Part shown: piece after piece, positions 8,711 to 14,366 of the stretch
Layout of the letters: the number at the start of each line of letters is the position of its first letter
How positions within the stretch are numbered: the first letter of the stretch is position 1
Assembly (NCBI GenBank): GCA_030637925.1
Contig: DAOWFR010000040.1
Span: 1 to 20,128 of the forward strand
Direction: 5' to 3'
Source: Methanobacteriota archaeon
GTDB lineage: Archaea > Nanobdellota > Nanobdellia > Woesearchaeales > SM23-78
Length of the DNA: 20,128 nucleotides
Notes under the pieces: model-generated
What the model saw: only the letters and a program-made list of their open reading frames with translations
The model's database searches: none
Told to the model about the DNA's origin: nothing
Position numbers and translations under genes: made by a program

Positions 8711-8737
8711 TGGGTTTGTGTTGTTTGGTCTGGTTCC

Positions 8738-9020
8738 TTTTTCTCTACTTTTTCTTATTCTTTATTTATTATTTTTATTATTATTTATTATTTGTTCTCG
8801 TTGTCATTTATTTCATTATTTTTATTGTCATTTATGATTTATTCTTATTGTTCTTTATTATTTGGTTGGTGCTTTTCTTAGTTATTATTATTTATTCTTA
8901 TTATTATTTATTATTTATTTACTTTATTCTTTATCTTAAATTAAATTTTTTCCATATAGAAACATTATTATTTTAAAAAAATTTCCTTAAAAAACCTTAA
9001 AAAAACATTTAATCCTCAAA
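8738..9020. other. Candidate DNA unwinding element with strand-asymmetric AT block
   Basis: From about 8738 to 8950 the plus strand is dominated by T with interspersed A in TTA/TTTA triplet patterns; from about 8973 to 9020 it switches to A-rich. A 19-nt sequence, TTATTATTATTTATTATTT, occurs twice, at 8775-8793 and 8898-8916. An 88-codon frame across 8710-8976 encodes almost only F, L, I, Y and V and is a by-product of this composition. Position between two inverted ORB-like sites suggests the site where strands first open. Confidence 0.6.
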
Positions 9021-9049
9021 ACCAAAACCCCCGGTCCTTAAGACCAATT

Positions 9050-9076
9050 TTCCAAACGAAACCAACGAGACAGGGT
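9050..9076 (+). promoter_or_regulatory. ORB-like element on the TrmB side
   Basis: The core TTCCAAACGAAACC at about 9050-9063 is followed by a CAACGAGACAGGG tail ending near 9075. It shares CCAAACGAAAC exactly with the minus-strand site at 8699-8709, and both are preceded by AGACCAA a short distance upstream (here at 9041-9047). It is weaker than the other two in the G-rich part. Confidence 0.55.
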
Positions 9077-9225
9077 TCAGAATAAAGGTTAAACCAAACA
9101 CCCTTTAAAATAAAAATTTAACTACTCTAAAATAGTATCAAAAACGAAAGATTTATAAATAAACTAACCTTTCTTTTTATTCACTTAAGAATAGTTATTG
9201 TGGAAAATTAAAATTAGGGGAGATA

Positions 9226-10005
9226 ATGATGATTGTTCAAGAAGCTTTTTTAAAAAAAGTAAGGGATTTTGGTCTGAATAGTTATGAAGCAAAGATATGG
9301 ACTGCTCTTTTATCAAGGGGGGTTTCTACAGCAGGAGAATTAAGTGATATTGCAGGCGTGCCTAGAAGCAGGAGTTATGACATTCTGGAAAGCCTGGAAA
9401 AGAAAGGATTCATCATAATGAAGATAGGCAAACCAATAAAATACCTGGCCCTTCCCCCAGAAGAAGTGGTTGAGCGTGTAAAGAAAAGAATATCCTTACA
9501 ATCACAAGAAAGAACCAACGTACTGGACCAGTTAAGAGGATCTGATATTCTTAAAGAACTGAATAGGCTCCACACCCAAGGAATAGATTTAGTTAATCCT
9601 CTTGAGCTCACAGGAATCATAAAAGGAAGGACCCAGATTTATAATCATCTTAACACCATGATAAAAAACGCTACCAAATCAGTTGTTCTAATGACAACAG
9701 AAGACGGGCTTATAAGAAAACACAAACACTTAGGCAGGACCTTGAAAAAGATAAGTGAAAAAGGAGTTAACATCAAAGTCCTTGCTCCTCTAACAAACAA
9801 ATCAAAAGAAGTGGTTAAAGAATTAAAGAAATTTGCTGATGTAAAGAATGTCAAAGGCCACAATGGCAGGTTCTGTATTGTTGACAATAAAGAATTGGCT
9901 TTTATGCTTTTAGATGACTCAAAAACTCACCCCTCTTATGACACCGCTGTGTGGGTTAATACCCCTATATTTGCTTCAACCATTGGGAAAATGCTTAACC
10001 AGTAG
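9226..10005 (+). CDS. TrmB-family transcriptional regulator
   Basis: TrmB proteins are archaeal one-component regulators, in studied cases of sugar and central metabolism. The 259 residues show an N-terminal winged helix (about 8-75): FGLNSYEAKIWTALL and then the recognition region LSDIAGVPRSRSYDILESL, with the wing GKPIKYLALPPEEVVERVK. A short coiled linker (80-110) leads to a C-terminal phospholipase-D-like sensor domain (about 125-258) with KSVVLMTTEDGL, GVNIKVLAPL and GHNGRFCIVDNKELAFML. Two adjacent ATGs are possible: GGGGAG at 9217-9222 is 3 nt from the one at 9226 and 6 nt from that at 9229, so the second is the better-spaced start. A TATA box (TTTATAAAT, 9152-9160) lies near the origin side. 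It precedes the redox operon in the same direction and may regulate it; that is inference. Confidence 0.88.
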   Translation: MMIVQEAFLKKVRDFGLNSYEAKIWTALLSRGVSTAGELSDIAGVPRSRSYDILESLEKKGFIIMKIGKPIKYLALPPEEVVERVKKRISLQSQERTNVLDQLRGSDILKELNRLHTQGIDLVNPLELTGIIKGRTQIYNHLNTMIKNATKSVVLMTTEDGLIRKHKHLGRTLKKISEKGVNIKVLAPLTNKSKEVVKELKKFADVKNVKGHNGRFCIVDNKELAFMLLDDSKTHPSYDTAVWVNTPIFASTIGKMLNQ

Positions 10006-10058
10006 TGTTCTTTTTGAGTAAAGCACAACAGATAATATTCACTCACCTCTTTTTCCCA

Positions 10059-10087
10059 GGAAGGCCTCTTGTTTCTTGAGGTCTTCC
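10059..10087 (+). terminator. Stable hairpin between the TrmB gene and the redox operon
   Basis: GGAAGGCCTC (10059-10068) and GAGGTCTTCC (10078-10087) form a 10-bp stem with one G-U pair around a 9-nt loop. It stands out in AT-rich surroundings. No long T-run follows it directly, so a classic terminator is not certain; it may instead be an operator (two half-sites) for the TrmB protein upstream, or an RNA-processing signal. Confidence 0.45.
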
Positions 10088-10161
10088 ATGGGTTTAAATT
10101 CTCATAAAAAAACAATACTTTTTAAAACAAGTCTTGCTTTCTAAGTGTTGGTGATTTTAGT

Positions 10162-10872
10162 TTGTCAGGTGGTTTTTTAAGCAAAATAAAAAGCATGACT
10201 GCTGGTTTAAAAGGAGAGAACGTGCTCTATTATCCTGGCTGCATGACCAAGTATTATTTAATAGATTTTTTTAATAACTACAAGGCCTTATTATCTGACC
10301 TAGGAGTTGATTTCAGAGTAATAAATGAGCTTAAGTGCTGTGGCTCTCCATTATTAAACGCCGGGCATATAGATGACTTCAAAGAGGTAAAAGAGAAAAA
10401 CCTTAAGATTCTGGAAAAGAACAATATCACCAAGATAATAACTAATTGCCCTCATTGCTATAATGTTTTTAAAAAGTATTATGGAATCAAAATTGAGCAC
10501 ATAACCCAAACCTTGGCAGCTAATAAGCACAAACTAACAGCAGAGAATAATAAAGAAATAGCTTATCATGACCCTTGTCTTTTAGCAAGAAAAAATAATG
10601 TTATTAAAGAACCAAGAGCTATTCTAAAACAAACAGGTTTTAAGTTAATAGAGCCTTTTAGAGCTAAAGAAAGAACCTTTTGCTGCGGAGCAGGAGGGGG
10701 TGTTAAACAGAATAGCCCTAAAATTGCTAATAAAATAGCAAAAGAGAGGCTTAAACAACTAGGCTCAAAGAAAATAATTGTGTCCTGCCCTTACTGTTAT
10801 GCTCATCTTAAAGAGAACACTGATAATAAAAAAAAGATCATTGAGCTGAGCGAAACTCTTGTAGAAGCTTAA
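10162..10872 (+). CDS. Two-CCG-domain Fe-S protein (HdrB / GlcF C-terminal-like subunit)
   Basis: The protein carries two cysteine-rich CCG domains, the module that binds a noncubane Fe-S cluster in heterodisulfide reductase HdrB and occurs in GlcF, LldE/LutA and GlpC-type subunits. Domain 1 has C27, C59-C60 and C96/C99 (YYPGC, KCCGSP, CPHC). Domain 2 has C139, C174-C175 and C209/C212 (HDPC, FCCGAGGG, CPYC). Both cysteine sets are complete, so two clusters are possible. The likely start is TTG at 10162, because a textbook GGTGAT (10150-10155) lies 6 nt before it; an in-frame ATG at 10195 lacks such a site. It heads a three-gene operon (15 nt to the next gene) and would supply the terminal electron acceptor of that complex. 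The natural acceptor is unknown. Confidence 0.88.
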   Translation: MSGGFLSKIKSMTAGLKGENVLYYPGCMTKYYLIDFFNNYKALLSDLGVDFRVINELKCCGSPLLNAGHIDDFKEVKEKNLKILEKNNITKIITNCPHCYNVFKKYYGIKIEHITQTLAANKHKLTAENNKEIAYHDPCLLARKNNVIKEPRAILKQTGFKLIEPFRAKERTFCCGAGGGVKQNSPKIANKIAKERLKQLGSKKIIVSCPYCYAHLKENTDNKKKIIELSETLVEA

Positions 10873-10887
10873 TGCCTAGGAGAAAAG

Positions 10888-12060
10888 ATGAAGAAAAGAT
10901 TATCAAACATTGTTGGACCAGGAAATGTTTCTGATAACCCTGTTGATTTAGAGGCTTATAGTTATTGTGGCTCTGAAACAAAGCTAAAACCAGATGTGGT
11001 GGTGTGGCCCCAGAACACAGACCAGGTAAGGAGAATAATGCTCTATGCTAACCAAACCCACACACCTGTTGTTATTCGAGGTTCAGGCACCAGCCTTGTA
11101 GATGGTTGTGTTGGAGAGAAAGCAGCAATCCTCTCTTCAGAGCGCATGAATAAAATAATAAAGCTTGATTTAAAGAACAAACTCATAGAAGTAGAAGCAG
11201 GCATAAGAATAAAAGACCTTAATAATGCGCTTGGTGAGTTTAAGGCAGTTTTTCCTCTTATTCCCTTTAATCATGTTAAGACAATAGGCGGTATGCTTGC
11301 CCTGAACGCAGCTACAAAAGAAAGCCAACACCTTGGCAGAATGCTTGATTGGGTTGAAGAGATAGAGTTTGTTGATGGCACAGGAAAATATTATTATACA
11401 AAGAAAAAAGAGATTGTACTTGGGAGAGAAGGTCTCACAGGTTTTATTACAAGGGCAAAGCTCAGGATTAGTGAACAACCAGTCATCTCAATTGATGTTT
11501 TCAGCTTTACTCAACTCTTAGAAATACTAAAAAAAGTAAGGCTCTTGAAAAAAGATGTTGAGCTCTACTTCTTGGAGTTTCTTGATAAGAAAACAGCACA
11601 AGAACTTGGTTTTGATAATGGATATGTCCTGCTTGCTGGTTATACAAGCCTGAAAGGAAAAAACAAGAATGTTCTTGAAGTAAGAAAGCTTCTTGAAAAG
11701 CTTGACTCTACTCACTCGTTGCTCAGAAGCAAAGGTTATTACTATCTGCAAGACCCTTTTGTGAGTTTGGAAAAAACATATGACTTAATAGAGTGGTGTG
11801 AGAAGAATAATGTCAGGCTGCACGGACATGCTGGTTTTGGCTTGTTTTATGCTTATTTTTCAAAAGAAGACAAAAACCTGCTCAAGACATTCAGGTCTTT
11901 TATAAGGAGAATTAATGGGGTGTTTGGTAAAGGTTTTGGTTATGGCTTAGCAAACAAAGACTTTGTTAGCCCAATTAAGAAAAAGGAATTAATAAAGTTA
12001 AAGGATGAGTATGATTATAATAACATATTAAACCCAGATAAGGTTATTAGTTATAGGTGA
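10888..12060 (+). CDS. FAD-linked oxidase (GlcD / D-lactate dehydrogenase-like), shortened C-terminal domain
   Basis: This flavoprotein of the PCMH/VAO superfamily probably oxidises a 2-hydroxy acid such as glycolate or D-lactate. The FAD-binding domain covers about 35-195: VIRGSGTSLVDG (62-73, pyrophosphate loop), TIGGMLALNA (132-141) and GREGLTGFITRAKLRI (179-194). The C-terminal substrate domain is short; the protein has 390 residues against about 450-480 for GlcD. In the usual GHxGDGNxH motif it reads GHAGFGLFYAY, keeping the first histidine and losing the acidic residue and second histidine. The ending ILNPDKVI is the family terminus, so the gene is not truncated at its end. AGGAG precedes the ATG. 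The substrate is therefore uncertain; electrons should pass to the flanking Fe-S proteins. Confidence 0.85.
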   Translation: MKKRLSNIVGPGNVSDNPVDLEAYSYCGSETKLKPDVVVWPQNTDQVRRIMLYANQTHTPVVIRGSGTSLVDGCVGEKAAILSSERMNKIIKLDLKNKLIEVEAGIRIKDLNNALGEFKAVFPLIPFNHVKTIGGMLALNAATKESQHLGRMLDWVEEIEFVDGTGKYYYTKKKEIVLGREGLTGFITRAKLRISEQPVISIDVFSFTQLLEILKKVRLLKKDVELYFLEFLDKKTAQELGFDNGYVLLAGYTSLKGKNKNVLEVRKLLEKLDSTHSLLRSKGYYYLQDPFVSLEKTYDLIEWCEKNNVRLHGHAGFGLFYAYFSKEDKNLLKTFRSFIRRINGVFGKGFGYGLANKDFVSPIKKKELIKLKDEYDYNNILNPDKVISYR

Positions 12061-12072
12061 GGTTATAAAGAC

Positions 12073-12426
12073 ATGACTCTTGATAAAAATAAGGGAGTAG
12101 ATAATTGTAATCTGTGTGGGATGTGTAATCTTAACTGTCCTATCTATAAAGTTTTATTAAAAGAGTCTGGCGGACCAAGGTTCAAAGTATTCCTTGCTAA
12201 GAAAAAAGATTATAAAGAAGTCTTTTTTCTCTGCACAGAGTGTGGTGCTTGTATTCAGGACTGCCCTGCAAAGATTGATATTGGGTGCCTGAAAATAAGA
12301 GCAGAAATGGTTAAGAAAGGCTTTGAAACTCCTGCTAATAAAATAATGCAAGAGAACATAAAGCAACACGGCAATCCTTTTGGTGAGATAAAGAAAGGTA
12401 AGAAAATAAAACAATACTATACTTAA
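12073..12426 (+). CDS. 2x[4Fe-4S] ferredoxin-type subunit (HdrC / GlcF N-terminal-like)
   Basis: The 117-residue protein has two complete cluster motifs: C12-x2-C15-x2-C18-x3-C22-P and C54-x2-C57-x2-C60-x3-C64-P. The spacing between them and the flanking helices match the HdrC or GlcF N-terminal ferredoxin domain and not a free bacterial-type ferredoxin. With the preceding two genes it makes a split version of the GlcDF / Dld-type complex: flavoprotein, ferredoxin and CCG protein as separate chains. It starts 12 nt after the flavoprotein stop, with AGGTGAGG overlapping that stop as a possible ribosome site, which points to coupled translation. The C-terminal tail (GEIKKGKKIKQYYT) is basic. 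Confidence 0.88.
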   Translation: MTLDKNKGVDNCNLCGMCNLNCPIYKVLLKESGGPRFKVFLAKKKDYKEVFFLCTECGACIQDCPAKIDIGCLKIRAEMVKKGFETPANKIMQENIKQHGNPFGEIKKGKKIKQYYT

Positions 12427-12446
12427 TTTACTTAATCTTATTCACA

Positions 12447-13115
12447 ATGTTAAAATACAAAAAGCTTGTTATTATAGGCACCTCCCATATAGCAGAGAGC
12501 TCTCTTAAAGAAGTAGAAACGGTTTTTAGAAGACAAGAGCCAGATATTGTTGCTGTTGAACTAGACCATAATAGATTGCATGCCTTGCTTACTAATAAGA
12601 AGCCTAATTATTCTCCTGCTCTAATCCTGAGCCTTGGGTTAAAAGGATACTTGTTTGCTCTTATAGGAAGTATTATTCAACAAAAACTAGGAAATATTGT
12701 GGGCATAAGGCCTGGTAGTGATATGCTCAGAGCTGTTGAATTAGCAAGAGATAATAAGAAGAGAATTGCTCTTATTGATAGAGATGTAAGAATAACCTTG
12801 GCAAGGCTTTCAAAAGCTATTGGCTGGAGAGAAAAGCTTAATTTTTTGGTTGATTTATTTAGTGCTCCCTTTTCAAAGAAGATGAGAATAAACCTTAAGC
12901 AAGTACCTGAGAAGCAGCTGGTAAAAAAATTGCTCAGAATATTAAAGAAGAGATACCCAGGACTTTACAAAGTATTAGTAGAGGAAAGGAATAAGGTAAT
13001 GGCTTTAAAGCTAAAGACTCTGATGGAGAATTACCCTGAGCAGAAAATACTGGTTGTTATAGGCGCAGGTCATGAAGAGGATTTGCTGAGATTAATTAAG
13101 AAAAAAACCTTATAA
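12447..13115 (+). CDS. TraB/PrgY-family protein, soluble domain only
   Basis: The family is named after enterococcal TraB/PrgY, which inhibits mating pheromone; it belongs to the TIKI/erythromycin-esterase-like superfamily and archaeal roles are unknown. Signature elements are present: IGTSHIAESSL with H14, VAVELDHNRL with E38 and R43, the EERNKVMALKL helix (179-189) and VVIGAGHEEDL with H210. Archaeal homologues usually run to about 390 residues and end in several membrane helices; this one stops at 222, just after the GAGH motif, and so lacks that part. The stop is clean and no frameshifted continuation is seen. A membrane protein gene follows after 41 nt with its own TATA box. The ATG at 12447 has no clear ribosome-binding site. 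Confidence 0.85.
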   Translation: MLKYKKLVIIGTSHIAESSLKEVETVFRRQEPDIVAVELDHNRLHALLTNKKPNYSPALILSLGLKGYLFALIGSIIQQKLGNIVGIRPGSDMLRAVELARDNKKRIALIDRDVRITLARLSKAIGWREKLNFLVDLFSAPFSKKMRINLKQVPEKQLVKKLLRILKKRYPGLYKVLVEERNKVMALKLKTLMENYPEQKILVVIGAGHEEDLLRLIKKKTL

Positions 13116-13123
13116 AAGAAACC

Positions 13124-13132
13124 TATATAAAG
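13124..13132 (+). promoter_or_regulatory. TATA box of the S2P-like gene
   Basis: TATATAAAG ends 24 nt before the ATG at 13157, so this gene has its own leaderless-type promoter although it follows the TraB gene closely. Confidence 0.55.
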
Positions 13133-13156
13133 AAAGGATTCTAATAATTATTTGTT

Positions 13157-13912
13157 ATGCAAGAATTCGCTACCCGAATTGAAAAGAGGTTTAGGTTTTC
13201 AAAAAAAGAACTAACCCAGATAATAATAACTGTTCTTGTAGCTGCTTTTGTCCTCTCATTCAGAAGCTGGGGTGGAGAAGAGTTCAGTCTTGGAGAGGGC
13301 TTATCTAATCTCTTAATAACAGCAATAATTGTTTTTGTATCATTCATAATTCATCTTTCTGCACAGAAACTAGTTGCTCTTAAGATGGGCTATAAATCAA
13401 AGTATAAATACTGGCTCAACGGAATTCTTATAAGTCTTATAATGTGTTTCTTTACTTATGGATACTTTCCTCTTTTCTTCACAGGCTCTTTATGGCACGA
13501 GGTTGTTCCCAAGCTAAGAGTGGGTGTTTTTAGAGGAGGAGCCAAGCATAAAGATTTAGGATATATTGCTTTTGCAGGGCCTTTATCAAACATTATCATT
13601 GTAGGATTGCTAGCACCAATCTTTATTGCTACAGAAAGCCCATTAATCTATACCATAATAATAGCCAACTTATTAATCGCGATTTTCTCATTGCTGCCCA
13701 TACCTACTTTTGAGAAGATAAGACAGTTTAAAGGAGGAACAACAGGGCTTTACTTGTTCATAGCCTCAAGATGGGTTTTTGTGCTGGTGTTTGTGGCTGT
13801 GCTTGCCTTTACCGCCCTTATCCTATTATTCCAGGTATTTTCTTACATAATCGCTTTGTTAATAGGAGCAATAATAACAATTGTTTACTACTTAAGATTT
13901 GAGGTAGACTGA
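13157..13912 (+). CDS. Site-2-protease-like (M50) membrane protein lacking catalytic residues
   Basis: The 251 residues contain about six membrane segments (roughly 19-36, 50-68, 86-107, 138-157, 161-183 and 203-246). The arrangement follows archaeal M50 metalloproteases: a helix carrying the zinc motif, then AGPLSN (140-145), then a helix ending LLPIPTFE (179-186). In active members the first motif is HExxH followed by a lysine and VA; here it reads HLSAQ at 66-70, so the catalytic glutamate is leucine and the second histidine is glutamine. The LPxPxxDG aspartate position reads E with no following glycine. The fold is kept but protease activity is not expected. A regulatory or chaperone-like role in the membrane is possible. 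It follows the TraB-like gene. Confidence 0.75.
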   Translation: MQEFATRIEKRFRFSKKELTQIIITVLVAAFVLSFRSWGGEEFSLGEGLSNLLITAIIVFVSFIIHLSAQKLVALKMGYKSKYKYWLNGILISLIMCFFTYGYFPLFFTGSLWHEVVPKLRVGVFRGGAKHKDLGYIAFAGPLSNIIIVGLLAPIFIATESPLIYTIIIANLLIAIFSLLPIPTFEKIRQFKGGTTGLYLFIASRWVFVLVFVAVLAFTALILLFQVFSYIIALLIGAIITIVYYLRFEVD

Positions 13913-13997
13913 TGGCTTGGTAGCCTGCTTTTTCTGGGTTTTTAAATGTTTCGTCGGTAAAACCAAAAGATTTAAGAATAAGAACATAATTCACCTC

Positions 13998-14042
13998 TAT
14001 AAAAATAATAAAAACCTTTAGAAAAAGGAGTTAAGGGGGTGA
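13998..14042 (+). promoter_or_regulatory. Strong promoter and ribosome-binding site of the two-repeat protein
   Basis: A TATA box TATAAAAATAA (13998-14008) is followed by a short leader with GGGGGTGA at 14035-14042, ending 6 nt before the ATG. This is the best Shine-Dalgarno match in the window, in a genome where most genes look leaderless, so high expression is likely. Confidence 0.65.
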
Positions 14043-14048
14043 ACTTTT

Positions 14049-14279
14049 ATGGCAAAACAAATGGTAGCTAAAGTCGGTGTTAAGAAAGAGAAGGGATGGC
14101 TCTATTTTGTTGACAAGAAAGGAAATGTTGCAAGAGCCAAGATGGCAAGAGGAAGAAAAAAGCCAAAAGGAAAACCACAAGTGGTTGCAAAAGTTGGTAT
14201 TAAGAAGAAGAAAGGATTCCTCTACTTCATTGATAAGAAAGGAAACATCTCCTGTGCCAAGATGGCAAGGGGAAGATAA
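14049..14279 (+). CDS. Small basic protein of two tandem 31-residue repeats
   Basis: The 76 residues consist of two copies of one module joined by a lysine-rich linker (KKPKGKPQ): residues 6-36 (14064-14156) and 46-76 (14184-14276). Each copy reads VAKVG-V/I-KK-x-KKG-W/F-LYF-V/I-DKKGN and ends AKMARGR. About 24 of 31 positions are identical. The module predicts as three or four short beta strands with glycine turns, and the whole protein is strongly basic, so nucleic-acid or ribosome binding is a fair guess; no known family is assigned. Copy 2 has one cysteine (SCAKMARGR). The promoter and ribosome site are strong and a T-rich terminator follows. The two copies have diverged at synonymous sites, so the duplication is not recent. 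Confidence 0.8.
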   Translation: MAKQMVAKVGVKKEKGWLYFVDKKGNVARAKMARGRKKPKGKPQVVAKVGIKKKKGFLYFIDKKGNISCAKMARGR

Positions 14280-14280
14280 A

Positions 14281-14320
14281 CTTTTTCTGATTTTTATTTT
14301 TTTATTTTGTTTTTTTTCTG
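14281..14320 (+). terminator. T-rich transcription terminator
   Basis: Directly after the stop at 14279 come T-runs of 5, 5, 7, 4 and 8 within 40 nt on the coding strand, the usual intrinsic termination signal in Archaea. It separates the two-repeat gene from hef, whose TATA box follows at 14334. Confidence 0.6.
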
Positions 14321-14333
14321 CTTTTCCATAACA

Positions 14334-14342
14334 ATTATAAAT
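14334..14342 (+). promoter_or_regulatory. TATA box of hef
   Basis: ATTATAAAT ends 24 nt before the ATG at 14367. It supports that ATG as the start over an in-frame TTG at 14307, which lies upstream of the TATA box within the terminator T-runs. Confidence 0.6.
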
Positions 14343-14366
14343 CTTAGATTATTCCTTGTTAAAAAA

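Larger units (their letters stand above)
8576..9225. other. Candidate replication origin region (no gene)
   Basis: This 650-nt interval between cdc6 (-) and the TrmB gene (+) holds no credible gene. It has the parts expected of an archaeal origin: ORB-like elements at 8584-8601 (+), 8690-8710 (-) and 9050-9076 (+), and an unwinding-prone block of extreme T then A bias (about 8738-9020) between the last two. The 11-mer CCAAACGAAAC occurs on the minus strand at 8699-8709 and on the plus strand at 9052-9062, as an inverted pair 342 nt apart, each with its G-rich side facing outward. A short inverted repeat, GGTC-CTTAA-GACC, lies at 9033-9045. Adjacency to cdc6 is the classical archaeal oriC context. 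Origin function is inferred, not shown. Confidence 0.75.

Noticed and set aside
8710..8976. 88-codon open frame made almost only of F, L, I, Y and V codons in the gene-free interval
   Set aside because: It follows from the T-rich composition of the candidate unwinding block, has no ribosome site or TATA spacing, and overlaps an ORB-like element.
14307..14366. Upstream in-frame TTG start that would lengthen hef by 20 residues
   Set aside because: It lies in the T-rich terminator before the hef TATA box, and the added residues are low-complexity hydrophobic; the protein family begins near the ATG at 14367.
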